Under the pieces are notes generated by a model that was not told where the DNA came from, did no database searches, and worked only from the letters and a program-made list of their open reading frames with translations. From the NCBI GenBank assembly GCA_022457065.1, contig JAJGBQ010000006.1, forward strand, positions 2,604,001 to 2,668,000: a stretch of DNA of 64,000 bases, written 5' to 3'. The position numbers were made by a program, and so were the translations under genes. This DNA is from Curvularia sp. ZM96 (lineage: Eukaryota; Ascomycota; Dothideomycetes; Pleosporales; Pleosporaceae). Positions 33,090-44,983 of the stretch are shown piece after piece (the first letter of the stretch is position 1; each line of letters starts with the position of its first letter).

Positions 33090-33996
33090 TTAGCGGTAGC
33101 GCCAGAGAGAGAGGGTGTTGTGCCTCTTCCAGGTCTTCCTCCTGCCGGCAGAGGTGTTGTTGAACTTGTGTCCACGGCCAAGACCACGGCTCTTCTTGCC
33201 GGTGGCGGTGAGACCACGGCTCTCGCGGTGCTTGTGGACGGGCTTGACGATCCAGTTGATGCGAGGGTCGCGGCGGATGGCCTTGTGCTGGGGGTCGACG
33301 AGGATGACCTCGTAGTACTTGTAGGTCGAGTCCTGGTTGATCCAGTAGGAGTTGAGGACGCGCAGGTTAGCGCAGCGGCGGCCGACACGCTCCTCAGCGG
33401 TCGACTTGAGCGAGCGCTGGTACTTGAGCTGGTTGATACCCTGGTTGGTGGGCTTGCCTGTAGCTTGGTTAGTTCCTGCTCTCCATGAAAATTTTCGGCT
33501 CTTGAAGCATACCGTAGGTGGCACCCCTAGAAATCCATGTTAGCTATGTTCCTGCACTCAATGCGTTTGCTACCAGTGGTTACGTACTTGGGAGCGGGCC
33601 TCTTGCGACCTCCACGGCGGACGCGGATGCGGTAGATAACGTAACCCTGCTTGGCCTTGTATCCAAGGCGGCGGGCCTTGTCGGGGCGCGAGGGGCGGCT
33701 GGCGCGGTGGATGACCTTAAGTTGGCGAAGCTATCGATGCACTCTCAGCAAAGTTCAACGAGTACACCAATTTGAGACGGGCAGTCTCGGGGACTTGTTG
33801 TTCATACCTCCCAGCACTGTCAAATGTTAGCAGAGTCCACTGTCCAGCTCAATCATCTATACGTACGCGAACGCGCATCAAGAAGCGCATCATGTCCGAC
33901 TGCTTCTTCTTCTGAAGTTCTTCGACATCTACGGCGGATTAGCTGCGGCCGTGGCATTGCGGGCTTCGGCGTGCGCTTACACTTGAGGGCACCCAT
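33090..33996 (-). CDS. RPL15: 60S ribosomal protein eL15 (L15)
   Basis: Six coding exons: 33996-33981 (16 nt), 33928-33867, 33816-33808 (9 nt), 33730-33588, 33526-33513 (14 nt) and 33457-33090, giving 203 aa, the normal family length. The reading begins MGALKYVEELQKKKQSDMMR and continues through RCWELRQLKVIHRASRPSRP (both family signatures), then KGATYGKPTNQGINQLKYQR. It ends in the typical WKRHNTLSLWRYR. The protein is a core component of the large subunit near the peptide exit tunnel. The exon set contains a 9-nt exon encoding only Cys-Trp-Glu. All introns (50-77 bp) have GT-AG ends. Confidence in the joins is high because each restores the conserved protein. Confidence 0.95.
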
Positions 33997-34052
33997 CTGT
34001 GGCAATGTCAGTATTCAGCCTCCAACGATGCAATAACGGCGGGTGGACGTAC
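33997..34052 (-). other. Probable 5' UTR intron of the eL15 gene
   Basis: Read on the - strand, a GTACGT donor ends at 34052 and a CCACAG acceptor abuts the ATG at 33996 directly. Leader introns are common in fungal ribosomal protein genes. Confidence 0.55.
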
Positions 34053-35786
34053 CTTGACTGTTGGTTAGTAGATTGTCGACGCTGTCGTGCTGGAGGTGTC
34101 GGAAAAGATGAACACCACCGATATTTCGCGTAATGTGTGGGGTGGTCAGTGCGTCGACGCTAAGCCCATCCCGACTGGCGCTGGTGGGCTGTTGAAGACA
34201 GAACACCGGGGCGTAGCGAAGAAGCCAGTGCTACTAATTCGGTCTTCGTTGCGGTCCAAGCAGGTCCCACAGGAAGCCTGCATATCGAGTGTTCATGGCG
34301 AGACTCTTGCCGGAGTGATGTGAAGGTTAACTGCCCAACAAATGCCCTAGCGATAGCCTCTTGCGTGACCTCCCTGCCATCAGGTGCCAGATCCACCTAG
34401 CGGCCCTGGTTTATCAGAAGCCTTTGATCATGCGCTTGAAGCCCCTCTTCAAATGACAATCTCTGTTGTGATTCACATGCCAGCTGCGTCTCTCTGCCTC
34501 CGTGGATATGCACGGCTCCCTTTTCGTCTGTCACTACTGTCGTACCACCATTCGCCAGTTCACCCAGCACCTTCTCCACATTTCTCTGGGCCACGCTTGG
34601 TCCCAGTCTGAGCTGTTTCTTTGTCTCACCGATTCCTGACTCTCTGCCTCCCCATGGAATGAGTTTGCTCCTCACGAACTTGCAAGATGATGATGATGTT
34701 GTGTCGCTTATATTCGCTGATCAAACTTTCTGAAGCACTAAGACTTTGGTGATGGCTGTGTGTACAGAATTCCTTGCAGCTATCATTCCTATTGAAACAT
34801 CGTTCTTGTCCTATTGACGGCAATTTGAAGTCGTTTGAGGTTCCAGTATTTTTGAAGCTAACTCGTTCTCCTGACGCTTCTACTTCCATCCGCTGTAGAC
34901 ATGATTACCATCTCTGCCTATTCATCTTGCTTGTCAAGAAGATACTAAATCAGTAATTCACATCTCTCCATTCTATCGCGCAAACAATTTCTGAGCCTGT
35001 CTTTGCTGGCAAGAATAGTTACGCGAAATTGCCGCAATGCTTTTCTGTCGCCTTTAGCTTTTTGAGAGATGGCCAAGTGCAAGCATCTGTCTGTGGGAAG
35101 TCAGCTGACAGAACATGGCAGGGACGATCTGAATGTTAACTAGTTTTCAGACTTGTTGGGAATATGTCGTTCTAGAGAACTATGACATGCTACACGAAGC
35201 AAGCTGGAAGCGCATATTTGGTGCCAGAAGCTTTTTATTTTTTTGCCATATGGGCCTGCAGTTACAATACATGGGGGATGGGAAATTGGAAATGGGGAAT
35301 GGGAATGGAAAATGTGAATGGGAAATGGGGGCATATCTGACTAGCCGTTTAGCCGTCATGGATGTAACCTGTAAAGAACCGTCGATCGAGGGGAAGAAGC
35401 TACATTAGGGAATCTTTTTTTGAAAGGGTACTTTGAAAGGGGGTTGAGAGATACGCAGAAGGGAAGAAAAAACATGAAAAGGGGGAAAAGATCAGAAACA
35501 AGATCGCACGCTCTCCGGTATTTTTGCGGCCGTTGCCATCGTTACTGGGGAGTGGACGATGTAAAGAGATGTAGCATCCATCATCAAGCAGTCGTATTGG
35601 GGAAAATGAGTACTGAAACATGGTACTGAAAGAAGGCAAAGTATGAGAGGGTGCCATGAGATGATCGCACGTTCGACCATTCACGGGAAGAAAGGTAGCA
35701 AATTGCCGTGAGGGTAAACAAGATCAGCTTGAATAGATCAGCTTGAAGCTTGAAATAGTCTCCGGCGTGCCACTGAATGAGGAAAT
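34053..35786. promoter_or_regulatory. eL15 promoter and PSP1-gene 3' flank, 1.7 kb
   Basis: It lies between the eL15 leader and the 3' end of the PSP1-domain gene. The half toward 34053 should contain the ribosomal-protein promoter. Short frames are present but none is convincing. A G/A-rich degenerate repeat lies near 35279. Confidence 0.45.
35279..35331. repeat. Degenerate GGGAAATG-type tandem repeat
   Basis: About seven imperfect copies of a GGGAAT/GGAAATGG unit run head to tail on the + strand. It is a simple minisatellite downstream of the PSP1 gene; no function is implied. Confidence 0.6.
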
Positions 35787-38541
35787 CTAGTTGCCAAGAG
35801 ACATCTGCTGCATGGCGTTCATCAAGGCAGGGTTGAAGCCGTTGTGAGGTGCAGTGGTCGCCGTGTGAGCACCACCACCCGAATAAGCACCAGAGGTGCC
35901 GTTGGCTTGTCCTGCAGATGTACCATAATAGCCGCCGATGTTGGACTGAGCGGGGCCCGAGGTATACGGAACATTACCACCATAAGAGGGGCCAGCGTTG
36001 GACGTATAGTTGCGAGATGCGGCATATCCGGCTGTGGTCGTGATTGGGACGTAGCGCTCAGGGTAAGTCGCGAAGCTTGTTGGCGTATAGTAGCCTTGGC
36101 CTGGGTAGTTCGTCGGGGTACCACTTGCAGTCACGTTGGGGTAGAAGTTTTGGTACATAGGAGGTGCCATCTGCTGAGCATGAGGCATCATCTGCTGTGC
36201 ATGAGGCGCCATCTGCTGACCGGGAGCCCAGGACCGCATGCTGTACTGAGCCTGTGGGGGGTAGCCGGGGATCTGGTGAGAGAAGGCTTGGAAGCTGTCA
36301 TCATAGTTGTTGTATGCACCGTGGTTGCGATTGCCTGCTCACAATTAGCAAACTAGCAAGTTGATAGAAGGAGGGAATAGACTTACCATACTGCTGGGCA
36401 CGGCGGTTGCCGAAGCCTGGGCCAACAGAAAGGGGAACATGCGTGTTCGGGTTCAGGATCGCACCAGGACCAATGGCAGAGGGCGGCGGAACCTGAGACA
36501 TGCCTGCTGGATTGACGACAGATGCAGGGTTGACGGCAGACATCCAGATGCGGACCTTGTATTGCTTGAAAAGATCGGTGACGAGCTCGTTGAAGTTGAC
36601 GTACGACTCAGCATAGTAGTAGTAGGTGAGCTTGTGGTAATCGCTAAACAATGTTAGTAAATAAAATCAACTTGGGCATGTCGTTACTTACGCCTGATAC
36701 TCAGCGTCCAAGATCTCCATAGGCAGCTTGTGGTCAGCAGCCTTTTGCGCTCCAAGACGCTTGGCCTTCGCTTCGGCGCCCTCCTTCTCACGCAATGCCA
36801 TGATCTCGTGCTCCAGAGCCAGACGCTTAATCGGCTTAATCTTTGAGACCTCGATGTCTTGGGAGCTTGATGGTCCTGTGCGGCTCATGGGGTTTGGAAA
36901 TCCATTGGCACGCGCAAGGGCGCCAAGCATTCCCGAGTCGTTCTGAGTGCCGGCCAAAGAGTACTGAGAGAACATGACAAGCCAGCGGAAGTGCTCTTCG
37001 TTGGTCTCAGCCTTGAACTTCCTGGCTTCTTCCAGGGAGACATCAGCATGCGTGACTTGGCCCAGGTCAACACCACGGTCGCCTTCGGTAATGACAAGGT
37101 CGCCGCGACGAATCTCAAGGCCTGTACCCTCGTTGATGTAGTAGATCTCGGCACGAGAGCACTTGAACGTCAAAACGAAGTAGCGACGGCGTCCGAATGC
37201 ATTGGGAACGGCATAAGGATTGAGAGCGGACATGGCAGTGTTGGGTATAATCGGATCAGGGTGAGCTGCCGAAATAGCCGAGGAGTTGATGGCACGAGAG
37301 GCTGGGCCGTAGCCAGTGAAGTAGGACAGAGGGTCGTATGCCTCTTCAACGTTGGGAGAAGTCTGTCGAGGTGACATGGACTCTTCCTCCTCTTCCTGAG
37401 TGTTGCTCAGAGTCGAGAGCGGCATGGCAGAGTTGTAGCTTCCATAGTGCGCAAATGAGTGACGACGAGCAAGGTCTGCCTCTGCGGGAGAGATGTTACC
37501 AGTGGCCCACTGGTGCTTCTGCTGGCTGTCAACAGTCTCAGTCTCGTGGTCACGGTTGAGAAGTGAGACGTGCTCGCTGAAGCGGCGGGTGAGTCCTGGG
37601 GCAGGGACGTTCAGAGATGGGTCGACGTCCTCAAGCTCCTCGATGGCATACTCGGCTGTGTTGTTGTATCCCGTGTTGCGCAGACCAGCTGTAGTCTTGC
37701 GGCGCTGCTGCTGCAAGTGTAGGCCCGAAGAGCCCGTGGCGGTAGCCTGGCTACGCGCACGTGCGTTCTCCATGGCAGCTTGCTTGAGCAAGGCTTGGGT
37801 CTGCTCACGCTCCCAGTATCCGACAGGCAGGGCCACGCCGTTGTTGGATCCGTTGGATGACTGTTTGTCGTCTACGTCGTCTTCGCGCAGCTGCGAAAGA
37901 CCGACGGCGGACTCACCGAGAAGACTGGGCTTGGAAGGCCGATGGCGGAGGTTGGTGCCAGTAGCTTGACGGGAGAAACGACCAATAGGACTGTGCTCGA
38001 TATCGCCTTGTCCTATGCTATAGGATTGCGATCGCACGGCCTTGCGGAATGGGTTTGGAGCTTGCTGGTTAAGCAAAAAGCCAATGCCGTCGTCGGCCTC
38101 GTGTGAAGTGGGAGAAGGAAGAGGCTTCTCACCAGGAGGGTATGCCGAAGTAGGCGAGGGAGCGACCTCCTTCAAGCGACTGTTTGAACTGGTAGTGAAG
38201 CTAGGCGTGTTCCAAGGAAACGCAGAAGTGGCAGGACGCGATTGCTGTGGCAATTCGAGCAGCGGCGTGGTTGGCAGTGAGCCTGCAATCGAAGTTTGGG
38301 TTTGGGTGAACGAAAACTTGCGGTTGGGAGTGATGTCTTGAAGCCAGCCAGAGGATTGACGTCGTCCGCCAGGGTAGGCAGCAGGGGCTTGACGGGCAAC
38401 GGGCGGAGCCACGTGCTCGCGGTCGTCGTCGCTGGATGCCAAGACGTCACTGTCGGGCGTCGGGCGCCGCAGCTGCAACTTGGACTTGTCCAGAGCGGGG
38501 CCACCAACGGCCAGTCCGCCCTTGAATGTGTTGGAACTCAT
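35787..38541 (-). CDS. PSP1-domain protein
   Basis: Three exons: 38541-36692, 36643-36387 and 36334-35787, with introns of 48 and 52 bp, giving 884 aa. The first 450 residues are Ser/Pro/Gln-rich and disordered. The PSP1 C-terminal conserved region follows (RRYFVLTFKCSRAEIYY, GLEIRRGDLVITEGDRGVDLGQV as two pieces, LPMEILDAEYQADYHKLTYYY, FNELVTDLFKQYKVRIWMS). This domain is shared by yeast Psp1, which suppresses DNA polymerase alpha mutations, and by bacterial YaaT/RicT. The tail is Gln/Tyr/Gly-rich (QQMAPHAQQMMPHAQQMAPP), a low-complexity, prion-like composition typical of RNA-granule proteins. Function in filamentous fungi is not settled; an RNA or translation-related role is inference. Confidence 0.85.
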
Positions 38542-38557
38542 GTTTGTTTGTCTTGGT

Positions 38558-38609
38558 CTTGAAACAGTTAGCTGTTGGCCAACGCCTGAAGTAGATAGGG
38601 TGAACGTAC
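38558..38609 (-). other. Probable 5' UTR intron of the PSP1 gene
   Basis: Read on the - strand: donor GTACGTTC, branch-like GCTAACTG, acceptor TTTCAAG, 52 bp, ending 16 bp before the ATG at 38541. More GT-AG pairs follow up to about 39070, so the leader may have several introns. Confidence 0.5.
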
Positions 38610-41600
38610 CTTGACGTCTAGGAGAGATAAACAGTGGCCAGCTGACGGTCTATCTGTACGTTTTCTTCCAAAGAAAATGCACAAGATCAACCGTGTAAGT
38701 GCTGTACCTCTTGGCGGGATACGTAAGATGATGTGTGTGTAGAAAGTGTATGTACCTGTAGAGGCACGCGCCTCATAAATTAGCACAGACGTTCAAAGAG
38801 TTAAGCGGCATTGGCATGCTGTACATACCCAGACTGTGAGTGTCAATATTGGAATTTCTAGGTGTGTGTGCGTGTAGCGGACACGCGTACAGCTGTTGGT
38901 GAAGTACCTGACAGTAGCACGGGTGTAAGCTCTTGAAGTAGAAGCTGACAATGCTTCGTGATAATCTGTGACAGCGTGTTAGCGTGAGCCATGGATTGCC
39001 AGTGACAATTGCAGTGATGGCCAGTGACAGCTCATGGTTCAGTACACGAGCCGGCATCCAGCTGGGGACATACCTGGTCTAGGAGGCAACAACTATGGTC
39101 TGTTGCAACGCCGCTGAGCAGGTAGGACAATGCTGCCGTGCTGCTGCTTGACAAGGGCTGGGCGCCGCAATGGCGGTGGTTGCAAGTGCGGGGGCAGTGT
39201 AGAAGCAATGAAGGGGTGGGTGGGTGGAAGAGTAGAAAGGTGGGGAGAAAGAGGATGGGTAAGGTGAAGTGGGGTGGAGGAGAGTGGAGGAGAAGGGTCC
39301 AAGGGAAGGAGTGAGGCAGAAGAGATGGCCGCAGGGGGTCCGTGGGCCGGCGCTGATTTGCTGTGGCGGGTGGGTCGGCGGTCGTTGGTAGAAGAAAGAG
39401 CGTCGACGGTGCTCGGTGCAGGAAGGAGGAGCCTTGTGAAGAAGGGCTTTAGAGATTACTGTCATCCACTGACGTCTTAGTAGTGCTCAAGGGGGACTCA
39501 TAGGCTAGTACGCAGAGACAAGAGAAGGACAAGATAGGAAATGCTGTGCTTGCTCGTGATGATTCTGCTGGTGACATTGAGGGTATGCTGCAGTCCAAAG
39601 TAGCCATGCTCAGGAGACAACCAGCACAACACAAAGGCCTCACCCACACACTCGATGCAACCCCTCCTGACTCCATGAACAAGATGCCGGCATCTGTCTC
39701 GAGACGGGCAAGCAACCGTGATGCGTGCCAGCATGTTTGCGAGGATGTGAATAGCCGTCGAAGAGCTGGTGTGGACTGCTCGTCTGCTGCCTCATCATCT
39801 CCGCCCACACCAACTCCACCCCGCTCCTCCACCCCCTCCGACTCCCAGCATCACCACCGAAGAAGAAAAAGGAACACATGCAACAAGGCGGAAACGAAGA
39901 GGCGACTGAAAGGACGACTGTGAAACAACGAGAGGTAGGAAAGGAACAACCACAGGGTGGGAAAGAGAGGCGTCTTGCTTACCTAGTTAACAGGATTGTC
40001 TAAAAGAATTACGTGGCGCGAGCTCGATGCCCAAAGCAGATCTATCAGAAGAAAGAGCGGTATATCCTATCTCGTGGCGTTAGCTACTGAAGACTTGGTA
40101 TACATAGAGAACGGCCGAGCACACGTCGACCGGAACGCTGTGTCGGATACAGGCTGCCAGGCATCGCGACGACGTGCTCAGCATAGGGTACGTACCGGGC
40201 AAGCTCTATCCCACAACAACTCTAATAAAACAAACCGATTTGGAAGTTAACTACGACCAGATGTTAGCTATTGAACATGGACAGGCCGCCGTCGTCGCCG
40301 CCGCCGCATACGTCGCGAAACCCCGTGGACCACATACCTCTAAACGTACGCAAACCAAGCGCCAAATTCTTGAACCAGTCTATCCCTAATCTTTCTTGTT
40401 TGAAGATACCGAACACGAACACGATACACTATGGCATCAGTTGTTGCATGAGATCATACGCGCCCTAGGATCGGCGAAAGGGCTTCGGGTTCCAGTCCAG
40501 AGAAGGTGGGGAAGCGCCACGCTGCTAAGCCCAGGCTATCCCGCAAATCAAGGCCGACAGATGTGTAGGAGGGATGCGTGCGCAGCTTACTAGAGCAAAC
40601 ACATGTCACCCTGTGCCCCGGACGACAAAGAGGATGAAGTTAATGGAAGAGGAAGACAGCTTCCACAGAGGCCAGAATCCACGGCCAACAGTGTTTCGTG
40701 TCTTGGCGATCGTTCGAAACGTTGGGAAGCAGACCACACCCTGCAGTTCCGCGCGCGCGCCTTTGTCAGATCAGGGGAGGGAGAGGGGGCAAAGAGCACA
40801 CGGTCAGCACACGCGACGACAAGCTTGCAGCGAATGTCAGAAGAGTGCGAGGACAGCTGCCAGTGGGACGGGATAGATAAGTGGAGGCAAGACCGTCATT
40901 ACAGGGAAACCAGCGGAGACGTAGAGACACGCAGACACGCAACGCCTTTGAGGCTTCTGCAGCGCTCACGCCTGGCCAAGGGTCAGGGGCTTCTGTAGGG
41001 TCGTTGCGCAGGAAAATGCGGAGACGGCTAAGTCGACTAGGGCTAGCCGTGCGTGCTTCAGGCGAACGGGTGCAAATTGCTGTGCTGTTGGGGGGTAGCG
41101 AAGCTCGCCGGACAGGGCCCGATGCATCAAATCATCGGTCCTGTCAACCCCTCTTACTTACAGTAGCAACCCTTCAACAAACACGCACCCTGCCTCAGCT
41201 CTCGTTCGAGCCCATTGGGCCTGTCGTCTCTTTCCCTTGGCTGCTGCCGGCCCAGCTGCTGATCGACCATGCGCCTCCAGGGGTCACGTCGACGAACCCC
41301 TCATTTGATCCGTCTGGACTCGGTCGGGCCCGTCGGAACTCATCCATTCCATCACTCCATCTCTTTCAAGGCTTTATGCCCTGTTGCACGCCATCCTACT
41401 TGGCTTCAAGCGCCGCCCACCATCGCACACCCTCGTCCACACTACCGTTCCGCGGGTGCGAAGCTTGGGTAGCACTACTGACACTTTGAGCCCTAAAGTG
41501 TTACCGAGTCACGCGCCTCTACAACCTCTACGACAATGGGGACAAGGCAAGCTCGTTAGCTGCTTGACGCACCTGCGGCATGCCCCGCTCGATGGGATGA

Positions 41601-43151
41601 TCCTGTGGGCGCTTCTGTGCAGCTTGGGGGCAGCCTCCCATTCGTCGTCGTGTTTGATATACGTATCACACTTGACGGCTGTACAGCAGGCGTTCCTGAA
41701 ACTAGTCGCGAACGATGCTGCCGATGCTCTTGGAGAATAGTTGGGCGGCGTTGTTCTCCCGACCGTCTGCAAACTGACAGGGTGCTACAATGCGCCTTGT
41801 GCCGGTGCCGAGCACACGCAATACGACACGGCTGCTAGACAGGATTCCCTCTGTTCGGTTTTGCGTATTGGCGGCTGCCAACCCCGCATTTTGCCTGCAT
41901 AGCGTTGGTGTTATTAAGGGCAGCTAGGCTCCGTGAGCTGCCCCAGTCAAAGACGCGCCCGCTTCTTTAAATGGCCATCATCTCACCAAGAGCCCCTCTC
42001 TCTCTCGGAAGGAGGTGGGGAAGTCAGAAGACATCTCTCGATCATGCTCTGGTATGACGCAAAAAGGTAGGCGGGAAGAGTTTGTAGCTGATTGCACAAA
42101 GTACGTCAACGAATGTCATGGCTCGTGAGAGCCCATTGACAGACTCCTCGGGCGGGAGTGGTTTGATTGATGTCTGGGCACGCGCTGCTCTGTACGTAGG
42201 TCGAGTTTTCCGGGCCGAATCGCAGCATGTTTCGAAGACGGTCAGACGACGGTATTTGTAGCAGTATACCTGTTGCCCACTATCAGCCGATCCCGATGAT
42301 CCCAAGTTTCTCGGCTCCAAAGACCGTGGTGGGTCTCTGTGTCTATCCGAGGGGTGTTCGCAGTTCGCTCTCTGTTCGGTACAGCTATGCCGCCATGCGC
42401 AGAATGCATGTGACTGATGCAAGGGATGCTTAGAACGCCTGCCCCTGCCAATTCTTCCATGGGCCTCCAGGTATAATGATGTCTCTGGGCGTAGTAACGT
42501 TTGATTCGTCGCGATTTTAGGTTCGACACCAACGGTATCTACAGCTGCGTCTGGGATATGCTCGAGATTGTTAGTAAGTCTTTATAGTGGAGCAACCATT
42601 TAATACGATTCAGCTGGCGATCTTGGAGGATACTGACAACCACGATTGTCAAAGGCCGCGGGTGTGTGGCGCCTGCTGCATCGTCTATACCTTGTCGGGG
42701 GTGTCCAGGTCGAGGATATCCGGTGTCGGTGCTCCTCAGCGGAGCAACCCTTGGAGCCCCAGGAGATGGCTCCCTTGGTGCAGATCTAACAGTGCCAAAG
42801 ACTGATGCAGTCGTTGTAGTGGCTCGTGGGGTCTGTGTGCGGCGGCGACTATTTTGATTGATGAATGGGAAGGGGTCGTAGGGCTAGTCTTTCCGGTGTG
42901 CACGCGTCTGTCTATGTCAGTCGTTCCATCATGCAACCGTAAGTGGCTCTCTTGAGCTGACTTACTGCATGTTGGGGTGCAACGGGCATAGATCAGCAAG
43001 TCGTTTTTCCTCGGAGACGGGGGGAAAGGAAGAGCAGGGAGTGGGAGCTTTGCATGAGGATAGCCTGAGGACGGCAAAGACTTTGAGCTCTTGGTGGACT
43101 CTGGGGGGGTTGCCGTTGGTGGAGTCTCGGGGAAGTGCGGAGCCCTCATAG

Positions 43152-43786
43152 CAGTCTCCATGCTTGCCTGGCGGTCGGAGCGCTTGCTCCAAGTCACCAA
43201 CGCTTCTCCTCCACACCTACTCCACGCCTGCCCCTTCGCCCCTACCTCCAAGGAATCGTAGAGGCAATGGTACGTACCTACCTCGTGATACTACCGAGTC
43301 TATACCACGGGCGGGTGGCCTCGACACTCCCTCGGACCCTCCAGCGTCTATCACGATAGCTCCAGGCCCAACAACAGACCCGCAGAGACCATTTACATTC
43401 ACAGGGCAAACACGCGATTATGGGATTAGGAGGCGAGGTTCGAGCTCCTCGAGTGCTTTGAGAAAGCAACGCGTTCCTCTGGGGTCTGCATCGAGTCTTG
43501 TATGATTCTTGCATTCACCTGTTCCCGTCGCGCCTATCCCTTTGGTGTTGCCTCACCGTGTTGGGCAGGTCAGATATCACAGACTATCAAACAACAACAA
43601 CAACAACAACAACAACGGCAACGACATACACATGAGCTTGCGGATGCAAAGGTAGGCGGAGGATGGTGTTGGCTACCGACGAGCAAGAATTCCCATACTC
43701 TGTATTCTCCTGGAAGCTCTGAAAGCATGGGCCCAATATGTTGTGGGCAGAACCGACACGATTGCACTTTCTTGAGACCTGGTTAG
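43152..43786 (+). CDS. Possible small gene, Ser/Pro-rich then poly-Gln
   Basis: Weak model. The frame 43152-43498 reads like a disordered fungal protein (PLPPRNRRGNGTYLPRDTTES, in part, and GIRRRGSSSSSALRKQR). A GTATGA donor after 43498 and an acceptor ending GGTCAG at about 43573 would join in phase to ISQTIK, eight Gln codons and RQRHTHELADAK. The frame then runs to a stop at 43786, or is spliced again at GTAGGC. No start codon is clear; an upstream exon would be needed. The opposite strand also has open frames, so this may be an artefact of composition. Transcript data would decide. Confidence 0.22.
43592..43615 (+). repeat. (CAA)8 microsatellite
   Basis: Eight perfect CAA units. In the possible small gene they would encode poly-Gln. 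Confidence 0.9.
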
Positions 43787-44983
43787 TGGCTCAAGGGGTG
43801 TAGACAGCGCTGTTTATTGTGCATTGTCAAGAAGAGTCGAAGAGAAAACAGTTCATGTCACCCCCACGCCCTCGGGCAGCGGCGGGTGTTTGGACAAGCA
43901 ACCTTTAAAAGTCGCCTAGACGAAGACTCGTGTCTTTGCAATACAGATGCGGGTTGTACATACAGACATCATACATGACTAGCCAGATAGCTTCGTTGAA
44001 TGAGATGTTCTCGCATTGGTCAAAGACCGTCTACGTGACATGGATGATGTACTTGTGTCTTTGTGTGTTGACAATGCGAGGTCATGACAACAGGCGCCAT
44101 GCCGTCTGATAGGCCTGGCGGGCCGATGAAACAACGGAACCAGCGGGTGTAGAGCATCACGTGAGCAACCATGTCTCCATCCGTACAAGCGTCAAAGGGC
44201 CAACTTTTGCTATGATACTGATACTGATACTAACATGCGCAAAATGATGATGATGATAACGACAGAGCACGCCTAGATAGCGATCTGGCAGCCAGATGGG
44301 CGGGTTGGATCGGAAGCAGAGGCGATGTGCAGCGACTGTGCGTAACGATGACGATCACGTCGATCCGGGGAAGATGGACAGAGATGAAGCAGAGCATGTC
44401 GTCAACCAAGAGAGTCGAGTCGTCGAGGGTCTGGCCCCCTGTGCTTGTCATAGTAGCCGGGCGTCTACGTCGATTGGCGTCCTGACGCCCTCGGAGGAAT
44501 AGACTCGGGCGGCGGTGCAGTCATCGAGTGGCTGATAACTCATCCCTGTCCTTACCTGCATTCCTCACCACAGCAACGCTGACCATCGCCGCGCAACGCC
44601 TGATAAAAGACGCCTGGCGGCCAGAAACACGCAATTTGAAGTATTTCCCCTATTCTTCTTCCTTCTGCTCTGCTCTAGTCCACAGCAACTCTGTCTAGCA
44701 ACCCTTTGGTCGTTCGTGATCGGCGCCGACTAGCCCAGTAAGTACCGACGGTTCCGGAAAAGCGTGGACCCTTGGTGGAGGTGACGTAGGGGTCTTCGAT
44801 GACGCTGCAGGGCCGCTTCCTCCCGCTCACAAGACTGACTTGGTATATTTTCTCATCTCAGCCCACCCTCCAGCAGTCTCCTCATTCAAGCCACACTCTA
44901 CATCTGCTGCGCTGTCATCTCTGTTCCTCTGAACAAGCCCATTCCTCCACTCAAAACACGCCTTTTCCGCACATTCCGCCATC

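Larger units (their letters stand above)
38610..44983. other. 6.4-kb gene-poor divergent interval
   Basis: It separates the PSP1 gene (-) from the NCE102-like gene (+). The segment 39080-39470 is strongly CT-rich on the - strand and looks like a long leader. 39500-42500 has many short frames on both strands but none with a motif, sustained length or consistent splicing. 42600-43800 shows weak coding hints (see next entry). 44000-44980 should hold the NCE102 promoter and a CT-rich leader. I found no transposon ends, tRNA or rRNA. Confidence 0.45.

Noticed and set aside
40574..41489. Overlapping + frames of 100-200 codons in the gene-poor block
   Set aside because: Composition is typical of shadow frames (Arg/Ser-rich), several frames overlap equally well and no start or splice context stands out.
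42736..43251. Ser/Pro-rich - strand frame with a GTAAGT donor near 42965
   Set aside because: A plausible splice exists, but the + strand has an equally good reading; neither can be supported from sequence alone, and only the + candidate was kept as weak.
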